A stretch of 64,000 nucleotides of DNA from Acerihabitans arboris (GTDB taxonomy: Bacteria; Pseudomonadota; Gammaproteobacteria; Enterobacterales; Enterobacteriaceae): NCBI RefSeq assembly GCF_010131535.1, contig NZ_WUBS01000002.1, forward strand, positions 186,001 to 250,000, written 5' to 3'. Under the pieces are notes generated by a model. The model was given only the letters and a program-made list of their open reading frames with translations, was not told the origin of the DNA and made no database searches. Made by a program: the position numbers and the translations under genes. Below are positions 33,313-41,422 of this stretch, piece after piece. Numbering within the stretch: the stretch's first letter is position 1; every line of letters begins with the position of its first letter.

Positions 33313-34086
33313 ATGAAAAAAATAGCATTGGTGTTTGTTTTACTGGCCGTCAGCTCCAGCGTCTTTTCCGCGCCGGCTGAGCTCAGGCTGGGTATCGATC
33401 CAACCTTCCCTCCCTTTGAATCTAAAGACGCCCAGGGCAATCTGGTCGGCTTTGATGTCGACCTGGGCAAGTCCATCTGTGAAAAAATAAACAGAAAGTG
33501 CGTGTTCGTGGAAAACACCTTCGACGGCTTAATCCCCGCGCTGAAAGCCAAAAAATTCGACGCCATCCTTTCATCATTGTCTATCAATGAAGAACGGAAA
33601 AAATCGATCGATTTTTCTTCCGCGTTATTCACCACGCCGGTGTATTTAATAACCCATAGGCAGTCGGGGCTATCAGCCAGCGCCGACACGTTAAAAGGCA
33701 AGCGGGTCGGTGTGCAGCAAGGTTCGGTATTTGAAACCTATGCCAATAAATACTGGCGCGATAACGGCGTTAACGTGGTCCCCTACGCGTCGTCCGATCA
33801 GGTGTACGCCGATTTGGCCCTGGGCAGGCTGGACGCCACCCTGGATGACGCCGCCTCGGCAACCGTGGCGTTCCTGGATAAACTCCAGGGCGCGGGCTTT
33901 GAGTTAAACGGCAGGGAAGTGTTCGATAAAGACCTGTTTGGCAAAGGCACGGGGCTGGGACTGCGTAAAGGCGACGATAAGCTGAGGGAGAGCATCGACC
34001 AGGCGATTGCGGAAATTAAAACCGACGGCACCTTCAGCCGGCTTAATAAGCAGTATTTTACGTTTGATGTCAGCCCGCGCAGCTGA
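33313..34086 (+). CDS. Periplasmic amino-acid-binding protein (HisJ/ArtJ family)
   Basis: A 257-residue solute-binding protein with a signal peptide ending near VFSA. Family blocks are GIDPTFPPFESKDAQGNLVGFDVDLG, FDGLIPALKAKKFDAIL, NEERKKSIDFS and TDGTFSRLNKQYF, typical of lysine/arginine/ornithine or histidine binding proteins. It lies just after the FAD oxidase gene, likely in the same transcript. No permease or ATPase gene follows, so it must share a transporter encoded elsewhere. Confidence 0.9.
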   Translation: MKKIALVFVLLAVSSSVFSAPAELRLGIDPTFPPFESKDAQGNLVGFDVDLGKSICEKINRKCVFVENTFDGLIPALKAKKFDAILSSLSINEERKKSIDFSSALFTTPVYLITHRQSGLSASADTLKGKRVGVQQGSVFETYANKYWRDNGVNVVPYASSDQVYADLALGRLDATLDDAASATVAFLDKLQGAGFELNGREVFDKDLFGKGTGLGLRKGDDKLRESIDQAIAEIKTDGTFSRLNKQYFTFDVSPRS

Positions 34087-34310
34087 GCGCGGTTGGGTAC
34101 ATACGGCATCGCCCGCTATTGACACTCTACTTGGGCAATGTCGCAAAAACGACGCCAGGCATGCGCGCCTGGGTTAAATTCAAGGCGCGCAGTAGAGCTC
34201 TGAGAAATAGCTCCCCAATTTCGCTTTCACCCATGCTTCAGGGACTAAAAATACCATGAGACAAACATAATTCATTATTTCATGCATATGTATAATATAC
34301 ATAGTAAGAT

Positions 34311-34940
34311 TTATTCTGGTATTATCAGGCTATGATGCGTCACCACATTGTTTCCGGAAAAATAAATTGATAGTGTTGTTTTTTTAATTTTTTCATAATC
34401 TCGGCTATCTACTCCGTTGATTGAAAAATGGAACAGACTCATATTATCTGTATAGTACTCATAATATAAATCATTATCTCCTGTATAACCAATATTATAA
34501 GGTACGCCATATCTTTGCTGTATATCTTTGAGTGTAGTCACTCCGTTGCTGATTTTGGAGTCCAGTTGATCCTTGGTAGTATTGAAAAGAAAATCGCTTT
34601 TACCTCGGTCTTTGTAGCGGATTAAATGATGCTTCATGACAATATTATTCTTATAAAGAAGTATCAATTTTGTATGGGTTATAAAAGTACCGAACGGCGT
34701 TGCGTAATCTCTATCATAAGACACGAATTCAACATTTTTTTGCGATGGCATGCCAAATGACGATCCTCGCCGGTATAGTTTAACCACTTCATCTTTGGTT
34801 GTTTTTCCATCAGTGATATTTTGGTTAATCGTGCTCTCACTATCGGTTGCAATCGGCGGAGCCTTGAATAAAGCACAACCAGAAAAGATAAAAGGAATCA
34901 TGACTAAAAGCAGTTTTTTCATTTTTCGCATCATTGCCAT
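34311..34940 (-). CDS. Hypothetical lipoprotein with two BamE-like repeats
   Basis: A 209-residue predicted lipoprotein (KKLLLVMIPFIFSGC, lipobox Cys at about residue 22). Two similar segments, ITDGKTTKDEVVKLYRRGSSFGMP and ISNGVTTLKDIQQRYGVP, match the pattern by which BamE/SmpA-like domains begin, which suggests a tandem of that small fold. The gene is much richer in A and T than its neighbours and may have been acquired recently. Function is unknown. In-frame ATGs at 34934 and 34931 are alternative starts. Confidence 0.72.
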   Translation of the reverse strand: MAMMRKMKKLLLVMIPFIFSGCALFKAPPIATDSESTINQNITDGKTTKDEVVKLYRRGSSFGMPSQKNVEFVSYDRDYATPFGTFITHTKLILLYKNNIVMKHHLIRYKDRGKSDFLFNTTKDQLDSKISNGVTTLKDIQQRYGVPYNIGYTGDNDLYYEYYTDNMSLFHFSINGVDSRDYEKIKKTTLSIYFSGNNVVTHHSLIIPE

Positions 34941-35085
34941 TCCGTTTGGTTATATTTTTATTATGTCCTCCACGACATAGCATGCAAGGAAGAACATTAA
35001 GCCAAACAGGTTATCGGCAATAATAAGGAAATATTTAGTTTTTTTGCTGAGGAAGAAATAGTGTTAACGTTTTGCATAACTAAAT

Positions 35086-35622
35086 TTAACCTTTAGCAAG
35101 CCCATTATTTATCAATAAACTATATATATCCTGATTTTCTTTTTCATAGCAGACCAAATTTACAGTTTCGATAGTATCATTCTCACCTAAGCTATCAATA
35201 ATGGTGGCTAATGAAATCTCAGCGGCCAATTGCTTGGGAAAATGATAAATTCCGGTGCTGATATTAGGAAAGGACACCGACGTGATCTGATACTCACTGA
35301 TAAGTTTAAAACAACTGAGGTAGGCGCTTTTTAATAATTCTGCTTCCTGATGTTTGCCGCCGCGCCAATGAGGACCGACGGCGTGGATCACGTACTTAGC
35401 CGGCAGATTACCCGCGCCGGTGATAACGGCGCAGCCGGTATTGCAATTGCCTTGCCGGTTTCTGATCTCCCGGCATTCGTCCAGAATCAAGGACCCGCCG
35501 GCGCGGTGTATGGCGCCATCCACCCCGCCGCCACCGAACAGGGACGAATTGGCGGCGTTGACAATGGCCTCGGCGGGGATTTTTGTGATATCGCCTTGTA
35601 TCACGTTGATTTTGTTTATCAT
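35086..35622 (-). CDS. ymdB: Macrodomain protein, O-acetyl-ADP-ribose deacetylase YmdB type
   Basis: A 178-residue single macrodomain. Ligand-binding motifs are GDITKIPAEAIVNAANSSL, GGGGVDGAIHRAGG and FPNISTGIYHFP. YmdB removes acetyl from O-acetyl-ADP-ribose and can reverse some ADP-ribosylation. The C-terminal half diverges from E. coli YmdB, so specificity may differ. Its ATG overlaps by four bases (ATGA) with the stop of a short upstream frame, a coupling that is discussed separately. The 3' flank is AT-rich. Confidence 0.88.
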   Translation of the reverse strand: MINKINVIQGDITKIPAEAIVNAANSSLFGGGGVDGAIHRAGGSLILDECREIRNRQGNCNTGCAVITGAGNLPAKYVIHAVGPHWRGGKHQEAELLKSAYLSCFKLISEYQITSVSFPNISTGIYHFPKQLAAEISLATIIDSLGENDTIETVNLVCYEKENQDIYSLLINNGLAKG

Positions 35623-35843
35623 GGTTCTGGATCCTTAATTTCACAAACCACTCTTAGCGGTAGTCTAAAATTTTGTTTAAGATCGTTCATAGCCGGATCG
35701 TGGGTACTGTGCTTATTGAGACAATGCATCTGGAGCCGGGGAGTGGCCATGTCGCCCGCAAGACGAAGTCGTGATGTAAACATACCAATGTTAAAACCAT
35801 GCACTTTTTCAGGGAATATCGCGCTGCAGTTGCTGGATAACAT
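35619..35843 (-). CDS. Short ORF coupled to the macrodomain gene, unknown
   Basis: This frame ends with TGA overlapping the ATG of the macrodomain gene (ATGA). Its last 60 residues (FNIGMFTSRLRLAGDMATPR, then QMHCLNKHSTHDPAMN) look protein-like and less GC-skewed than shadow frames elsewhere. It could be the C-terminus of a gene truncated near 35850-35990, a small real protein, or chance. I do not recognise the family. The given start is one of several possible. The rest of 35844-36073 shows no gene; a strong Shine-Dalgarno-like AGGAGGAGGAG at about 35994 on the plus strand leads to no recognisable protein. Confidence 0.3.
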   Translation of the reverse strand: MLSSNCSAIFPEKVHGFNIGMFTSRLRLAGDMATPRLQMHCLNKHSTHDPAMNDLKQNFRLPLRVVCEIKDPEP

Positions 35844-36073
35844 CGCGTTCCGCCGGGCTGACGGGCGCCGGTTGATCAATTTATAATAACCACGTCTGGG
35901 CGATGCACGGCTGTATTGATTGCCAAAGCAAAGACATCCGGCCATAAGGGATGCCGTCCCACCGCGTATTGTATACAGTGAGCACATGTATTAAGGAGGA
36001 GGAGAACAAGGCCGGCGGCACAAATATGTCCGCGCGCAGGCGGCATCGGCCGGACATCCCCGCGGCGTTCCCC

Positions 36074-36940
36074 TTACCCGCCGGTATGGGCGGGCAGCGC
36101 CGGCATGGCGCCCGCGCGGGTGCATATGTACGCCGCCACCTGATTGGCCGCGCGGTTAATGTCCGCCAGCGGCTCGTTGCGCAGCGCCATGACGCAGGCG
36201 ACGGCGGTAAAAGCGTCGCCGGCGCCGACCGTGTCCACCGGCGTCACTTTCAGGCCGGGGTGCCGGTGGCTGTCGTTGCCGCGAAACAGCCGGCTGCCCC
36301 TTTCGCCGCGGGTATAGATCATCATGTCCAGATGCTCATGGCGCCGCAGATGCTGGTAAAAATCCTGCGGATCGCGCGGCAGTCCAAACATGGCGGCAAT
36401 CAGCGGCAGTTCCTCGTCATTAAGCTTGAGGATGTCGGCGTGACGCAGGCAAAAACCGAGGGTGGGCGGCTGGTAATGCCCGGCGCGCAGGTTGATATCC
36501 ACCAGGATTTTCGCCTGTGGCGGCAGCAGTCCCACCAGTTGGCGCAGCAGCCGCTGGTTGGGGCCGTAGCGCTGCACCAGGCTGCCGAAATAGAGCGCAT
36601 CCGCCGCGCGGACATGGCTGAACAGCGTCACGTCCGGTTGAATATCGTCCCACGCCACCGGGCCGAGGATATCGTATTGCGGGGCACCACGCTTATCCAG
36701 CGTCACCTCCACCGTGCCGGTGGGATAACGCGCGCTGCGCTGGATATAGTGCGGCACGCCGCGGGATGCCAGTTCCCTCACCAGCGCGTCCCCCGCCTTG
36801 TCCCGGCCCACGGCGGACATCAGCCGGGCGTCGGCGCCGGCCTGTGTGGCATGATAAACAAAGTTTGCCGCGGCGCCGCCGATTTCGCGGCCGGCGGGTA
36901 AACAGTCCCACAGCAGTTCTCCAAGGGCGATTATTTTCAT
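36074..36940 (-). CDS. PfkB-family carbohydrate kinase (fructokinase-like)
   Basis: A 288-residue ribokinase/PfkB sugar kinase. The N-terminal GELLWDCLPAGREIGGAAAN binds sugar. The C-terminal PVDTVGAGDAFTA carries the anion hole and catalytic Asp of the GAGD motif (residues 239-242). It resembles fructokinases of the ScrK type, but no sucrose genes are adjacent. It appears to stand alone, and the substrate remains open (fructose, or another ketose). The start at 36940 gives the family N-terminus. Confidence 0.86.
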   Translation of the reverse strand: MKIIALGELLWDCLPAGREIGGAAANFVYHATQAGADARLMSAVGRDKAGDALVRELASRGVPHYIQRSARYPTGTVEVTLDKRGAPQYDILGPVAWDDIQPDVTLFSHVRAADALYFGSLVQRYGPNQRLLRQLVGLLPPQAKILVDINLRAGHYQPPTLGFCLRHADILKLNDEELPLIAAMFGLPRDPQDFYQHLRRHEHLDMMIYTRGERGSRLFRGNDSHRHPGLKVTPVDTVGAGDAFTAVACVMALRNEPLADINRAANQVAAYICTRAGAMPALPAHTGG

Positions 36941-37335
36941 GATTTGTTCCGTTCCAGTGACGATGCCATGCCGTTTTTTCACCCTTAGCATAGACGGTGG
37001 CGCGGGCCGGTTAGGCGATATAACTCGCAAACTGACAACTTCACGCCAACATTTCGGCAACCTAAGGCCGTCTTATTAGCACGGCTTGCCGTGTCGCCCT
37101 GGAGAACGATTTTCAGCGCGGCAACGCGGACAATTGCCGCCGGCAGCCGTACGAACTGCCGACGGCGGTATGCAGTACGCTAAAACGCGGACCGCGCTCC
37201 GATTGCCCGGCGGATAAACAGCGCCGGCAGGCAGCCCGGCATAACCACGGTGGGTTTAACCACGAGCGGGTAGTATAACCGTGAACGACGGCGTTTTGAC
37301 GGGAATATCCGGCGTTTCAACGCCGGATATGATGC

Positions 37336-38316
37336 TCAGGCAATCACGATATCGCTTTGCGGATAACAGCTGCAGGCCAGGACGTACCCTTCGGTTATCT
37401 CCTGGGCGCTCAGCGTCATGGCGCTGGTGGTGCGGTATTGCCCCTGCGCGATGCGGGTTTTGCAGCAGCCGCACACCCCGGCGCGGCAGGCGGCGTTTAC
37501 CGCGATGCCGCGCGCTTCCAGCGCCGCCAGCAGCGTCAGGCCCGCCGGGGCGTCGATGGTTTGCAGGGGCCGGGGATGGGTAATTTTCAACCGGCCGGAC
37601 GTCGCGTGCGCCAAAGGCGTGTGAAAATGCTCCTGCAGGAATTCGCCGGCGCCAAGCGCCCGTGCGTCCGCCTCCAGCCCGGCCATCCACGGGGCCGGGC
37701 CGCAGGCCATTACCGTGCGTTCGGCGATATCCGGCGCCAGGGCGCGCAGCGCGTCAATCTCCAGCCGTCCCGGCCGGATGTCGCCCGTGGCGCCCTGCTC
37801 GGCAAACAGGGTCAGCCGCAGCCATTTCCCTAACGCCGTCCAGGCGGTCGCGGCAATAATATCCCGCGGCGAACGCACGCAGTAGATGACCTGTACATCC
37901 ACCTGTGGACGGTTGGCCGCCAGCCAGCGGCACATGGAAACCACCGGGGTAATGCCGCAGCCCGCCGCCAGGAACAGGTAACGATCGCCGACGTGGCGCA
38001 TACAGCTAAAATCACCCTGGGCCGCCGACAGCCATAGATAATCGCCGGGTTTTACCTGTTGTGTCAGCCAGCGGGATCCCAGCCCGTCTTCCAGTCGCCG
38101 CACGGTCAGGGTGATAAAACGGCTGCCGCCGGGCGAGGAAGAGAGCGTGTAGGCGCGCACCGCCTCGCTGTTATTAACGCTGACCAGGGCGAACTGCCCC
38201 GGCTGGTACGGATAAACATCATGGTTGATCAGCGCCAGCGTCCAGACATCCGGCGTTTCCTGGATGATATGGTGTACCTGCATCCGGTACGGACAAAGCG
38301 ATGAGGGCATCGTCAT
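37336..38316 (-). CDS. hcr: NADH oxidoreductase Hcr
   Basis: A 326-residue electron-transfer protein that reduces Hcp. A ferredoxin-NADP-reductase module comes first: the FAD site RAYTLSSSPG and the NADH site LFLAAGCGITPVVSMCRWL. It is followed by a plant-type 2Fe-2S domain with AACRAGVCGCCKTRI and a distal cysteine in LACSCYP. AAGGAG precedes the ATG. It follows hcp by 23 bases in one operon. Confidence 0.94.
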   Translation of the reverse strand: MTMPSSLCPYRMQVHHIIQETPDVWTLALINHDVYPYQPGQFALVSVNNSEAVRAYTLSSSPGGSRFITLTVRRLEDGLGSRWLTQQVKPGDYLWLSAAQGDFSCMRHVGDRYLFLAAGCGITPVVSMCRWLAANRPQVDVQVIYCVRSPRDIIAATAWTALGKWLRLTLFAEQGATGDIRPGRLEIDALRALAPDIAERTVMACGPAPWMAGLEADARALGAGEFLQEHFHTPLAHATSGRLKITHPRPLQTIDAPAGLTLLAALEARGIAVNAACRAGVCGCCKTRIAQGQYRTTSAMTLSAQEITEGYVLACSCYPQSDIVIA

Positions 38317-38339
38317 GGGGATATCTCCTTATGCCCGTC

Positions 38340-39992
38340 TCAGGCGGCAAGAATGGTATGCAGATCCTGCGCCACGGTGGTAATTGAACGCATGCCGAAC
38401 TGCTGGTTAAGGACCGCCATCAGGTTCTCCGTCAGGAAACCGGGCGCCGTCGGGCCGGTATAGATATTTTTTACCCCCAGCGACAGCAAGGTCAGCAGGA
38501 TGACAATCGCCTTTTGCTCAAACCATGACAACACCAGGCTCAGCGGCAGATCGTTAACGCCGCAGCCCAGTTTTTCCGCCAGTTTCACCGCCAGCGTAAT
38601 CGCCGCGTAGGCATCGTTGCACTGGCCGACGTCCAGCAGGCGCGGCAGGCCCTCAAGGGTGCCGAAATCCAGTTTGTTAAAGCGATACTTGCCGCAGGCC
38701 AGCGTCATGATCAGGCAATCATCGGGAACGTCGCGCGCAAAGTCGGTGTAATAACTGCGCTCATCGCGGCTGCCGTCGCACCCGCCCACCAGGAACACAT
38801 GGCGCAGTTTTTTGCGCGCCACCAGATCGATAACGGTATCGGCCGCATCCAGCAGGGTCTGGCGGCCGAAGCCAACGGTAATCAGGTGTTCAATTTCATC
38901 ATAGGGGAAACCGGCCATCTCCCGGGCCTGGGCGATCACCGGGGCAAAGTCCTCCCCGTCCAGATGTTTGACGCCCGGCCAGCCGACAATGCTGCGCGTC
39001 CAGATACGGTCGTTATACTGGCCGACGGTCGGATCGATAATGCAGTTGGAGGTCATCACCACCGGTCCCGGGAAGCGGGCAAACTCCGTCTGCTGGTTTT
39101 GCCAGCCGCTGCCGTAGTTGCCGGCCAGATGGGCGAATTTTTTCAGTTCGGGGTAGCCGTGGGCGGGCAACATTTCCCCATGGGTGTAGATATTAATGCC
39201 CATGCCTTCGGTTTGCTCCAGCAGCGAACCCAGGTCCTTCAGGTCATGGCCGGATATCAGGATAGCCTTGCCCGCCACCGGGCGCACGTTAACGCTGGTG
39301 GGCACCGGATTGCCATAGGTCGACGTCTCGCCGCGATCGAGGATCGCCATCACGGCAAAATTCATTTTGCCGATATTCATCGCCTGCGCCAGCAGCTCGC
39401 CCATCTCTGACGGCTGCGTGCCCAGCCACGCCATGATCTCGTGATACCGGCGATAAATATCTTCATCATACTGCCCCAGCACATGGGCATGCTCCATATA
39501 GGCCGCCGCCCCTTTCAGCCCGTACAGGCATAACATGCGCAGGCCGTGGATATCCTCGCCCACCGCGGTTTTATCGCTATCCAGCGCAAAACGCCGCGCC
39601 TCCTGTTGCAAATCGGCTAACAAGGGAGAGGCAAAATGCAGCGCCGCCAGCGGGTGATCCACCGCCGCCGTCGGGTCGGCCCGCAGGCAGCGGGTTTGAA
39701 GCTCGTCACGCAACTCCAGGGTTTCATGGACGTAGGCCACGATGCGTGGCGAATCAAAATTCACATTGGTCAGGGTGGAGAAAAAGGCGCGCGGCGCGAA
39801 GCTGTCGATACGATGGTCGCTAATCCCAAGCGTACGGGCTTTTACCGCCCAGGCCGACAGTCCCTGCAATACCGCCACCAGCAGATCCTGCAGATCCGAG
39901 GTTTCCGCCGTTTTGCCGCACATGCCCTGGCTGTAGGAGCAGCCGTTACCGGAGGGCGTACGGATGGTTTGTTCACATTGCACACAAAACAT
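38340..39992 (-). CDS. hcp: Hybrid cluster protein (hydroxylamine/NO reductase)
   Basis: At 550 residues it equals E. coli Hcp. The N-terminal cysteine cluster ([20 protein letters not shown]) binds an Fe-S cubane. Later blocks ([48 protein letters not shown]) supply ligands of the hybrid cluster. It protects against nitric oxide and S-nitrosylation under anaerobic conditions. A near-perfect NsrR operator lies 15 bases upstream of the start codon. Confidence 0.96.
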   Translation of the reverse strand: MFCVQCEQTIRTPSGNGCSYSQGMCGKTAETSDLQDLLVAVLQGLSAWAVKARTLGISDHRIDSFAPRAFFSTLTNVNFDSPRIVAYVHETLELRDELQTRCLRADPTAAVDHPLAALHFASPLLADLQQEARRFALDSDKTAVGEDIHGLRMLCLYGLKGAAAYMEHAHVLGQYDEDIYRRYHEIMAWLGTQPSEMGELLAQAMNIGKMNFAVMAILDRGETSTYGNPVPTSVNVRPVAGKAILISGHDLKDLGSLLEQTEGMGINIYTHGEMLPAHGYPELKKFAHLAGNYGSGWQNQQTEFARFPGPVVMTSNCIIDPTVGQYNDRIWTRSIVGWPGVKHLDGEDFAPVIAQAREMAGFPYDEIEHLITVGFGRQTLLDAADTVIDLVARKKLRHVFLVGGCDGSRDERSYYTDFARDVPDDCLIMTLACGKYRFNKLDFGTLEGLPRLLDVGQCNDAYAAITLAVKLAEKLGCGVNDLPLSLVLSWFEQKAIVILLTLLSLGVKNIYTGPTAPGFLTENLMAVLNQQFGMRSITTVAQDLHTILAA

Positions 39993-40006
39993 AATTGCTT
40001 CCTTAT

Positions 40007-40029
40007 AATATTCATTTTAAATGCATGTT
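40007..40029 (-). promoter_or_regulatory. NsrR operator upstream of hcp
   Basis: Plus-strand halves are AATATTCATTT and AAATGCATGTT around a central T. Compared with the enterobacterial NsrR consensus (AANATGCATTT-N-AAATGCATNTT), 19 of 20 specified bases match. It probably overlaps the hcp promoter, so NsrR would block hcp-hcr until nitric oxide damages its cluster. A weak FNR-like site (TTGAT at 40088) lies further upstream with a poor right half. Confidence 0.88.
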
Positions 40030-40188
40030 TAAGGGTAAACGCGGTCGGCAGGGATTGACAGGGCTTTTGGCGATATTCGCCGCTTGTTTGATTTAGCGCA
40101 ATTTCCGGGATATCAGGAGGGTGGGAATAGCGTGCGAAAATGATGTAACTTATTATTTAATAATGGAATAACTACCGGCAGCAGAACT

Positions 40189-40620
40189 TCAGCCCTCGAT
40201 TTCGATAAAGGTAAACAGTTGTTCGATTTGATCGCGCCGGCCTAATAAATCCGCCAGGGTGTAACCGTCCAGCACGGCAAAAAAGGCATTGGTCGCCTTG
40301 GCCAGCACGCCCGGCAGGCCGCAGGCCGGCGCGATAACACAATTGGCGCAGTCGATAAGCGTGTCGCCTTTTTCGGTGTGGCGGATCAGGGCGCCAATAT
40401 TGATGTCCCGCGGCGCGCGGCCTAATTTGATGCCGCCGTTGCGCCCGCGCAGGGTATCGATATAGCCCAGCCGCGCCAAATCCTGCACCACTTTCATCAG
40501 GTTATTATGCGAAATATCATATTGGCGCGAGATTTCCGCAATCGACGAAAGCCGATCTTGATGGGCGCCGAGATAAATAATCACCCTGACGGCATAGTCG
40601 GTATAACGCGTGAGCTTCAT
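40189..40620 (-). CDS. nsrR: Rrf2-family Fe-S regulator, NsrR-like
   Basis: A 143-residue Rrf2 protein with an N-terminal winged helix (TRYTDYAVRVIIYL, DISHNNLMKVVQDLARLGYI) and three clustered cysteines at 91, 94 and 100 that should hold an Fe-S cluster. E. coli NsrR has cysteines at 91, 96 and 102, so the first spacing is two residues shorter here. Its position next to hcp, with a consensus NsrR operator between them, supports the assignment although sequence identity to E. coli NsrR is only moderate. Confidence 0.82.
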   Translation of the reverse strand: MKLTRYTDYAVRVIIYLGAHQDRLSSIAEISRQYDISHNNLMKVVQDLARLGYIDTLRGRNGGIKLGRAPRDINIGALIRHTEKGDTLIDCANCVIAPACGLPGVLAKATNAFFAVLDGYTLADLLGRRDQIEQLFTFIEIEG

Positions 40621-40636
40621 AAAGGTACCTGCTGTG

Positions 40637-40661
40637 TATTGTGTAAAAGGGTATCACAATA
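40637..40661. repeat. Inverted repeat upstream of nsrR
   Basis: TATTGTG at 40637-40643 and CACAATA at 40655-40661 form a perfect seven-base inverted repeat with an 11-base spacer, ending 17 bases before the nsrR start codon. It differs from the NsrR consensus. The spacing does not fit CRP, so the binding factor, if any, is unknown. Confidence 0.4.
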
Positions 40662-40784
40662 TCCTGCCGGCTATCGCCTTCTTTTACCGCCAGCCGCCGT
40701 TACCGACCGGGAACATGGGCGCCACAACCGTCGATCTCATGTTAAAGTTAAATTATGCGAAACATGGGTAAAAAAGGAGCTTAT

Positions 40785-41351
40785 ATGGCCGAATTTCCCC
40801 GCAAAAGCGATTTACCGGTCAGCCTGGCGCGCCGTTATCTTGAACCCGGCCCCATCGTCCTGATCTCATCGGCCTGGCAAGGTAAAGCCAATATCATGAC
40901 CCTGGGCTGGCATGTGATGCTGGAGTTTTCGCCCTCGCTCGTCGGCTGCATGATTTCCGGCGGCAATCACAGTTTTGAGATGATTCGCCAAAGCGGCGAG
41001 TGCGTGATCAACCTGCCCACCACGCTACTGACCGATACCCTGGTGGGCATCGGCAATACCAGCGGGGCGGAGGTGGATAAATTCAGCCGCTTCGGCCTGA
41101 CGGCGGCGCCCGCGCGCCGGGTAAAGGCGCCGCTGATCCGCGAGTGCCACGCGCATTTTGAATGCCGCCTGTATGATGACGCCATGGTGGACCGGTATAA
41201 TTTCTTTATTTTCGAGATCGTCAAAGCCCAGGCGGCCGCTACGCCGAAGCACCCGGAAACCCTGCATTACACCGGTGACGGCGTGTTTATGGTGGCCGGC
41301 AAGATCGTCAGCCGGCGCGGCCTGTTCCGCCCGGAAATGCTATACCCATAA
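40785..41351 (+). CDS. Flavin reductase-like (DIM6/NTAB) protein
   Basis: A 188-residue FMN-binding split-barrel protein of the flavin reductase-like group. Visible family features are GPIVLISSAWQGKANIMTLGW, NHSFEMIRQSGECVINLP and the DKFSRFGLT motif after a Thr/Ser-rich loop. The in-frame region upstream is short, and AAGGAG before ATG 40785 fixes the start. Divergent from nsrR, it could be a ferric or flavin reductase linked to nitrosative-stress repair, which is inference from position only. Confidence 0.85.
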   Translation: MAEFPRKSDLPVSLARRYLEPGPIVLISSAWQGKANIMTLGWHVMLEFSPSLVGCMISGGNHSFEMIRQSGECVINLPTTLLTDTLVGIGNTSGAEVDKFSRFGLTAAPARRVKAPLIRECHAHFECRLYDDAMVDRYNFFIFEIVKAQAAATPKHPETLHYTGDGVFMVAGKIVSRRGLFRPEMLYP

Positions 41352-41375
41352 TCGCCGCCGGCATGCCATGGACCC

Positions 41376-41398
41376 AAAAAAGCCCGGTTTCCCGGGCG
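41376..41398 (-). terminator. Intrinsic terminator after the SAF oxidoreductase gene
   Basis: On the minus strand GCCCGG, a four-base loop and CCGGGC are followed by a run of six Ts. It lies 25-47 bases past the stop codon of the acid-sugar operon. Confidence 0.85.
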
Positions 41399-41422
41399 TG
41401 ATGTTGTGTGCCGGCCGCTAAA

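Noticed and set aside
34140-34175. Hairpin CCAGGC/GCCTGG downstream of the amino-acid binding protein gene
   Set aside because: No T-tract follows on either strand and distance to the stop is about 70 bases; evidence for a terminator is too thin.
35350-35622. DarTG toxin-antitoxin system at the macrodomain gene
   Set aside because: The macrodomain aligns with YmdB, and no DarT catalytic motif was found upstream. Only the ATGA coupling remains suggestive.
40088-40101. Possible FNR site upstream of hcp (TTGAT-N4-CGCAA)
   Set aside because: Right half has two mismatches to ATCAA and the distance from the likely promoter is not a usual FNR position.
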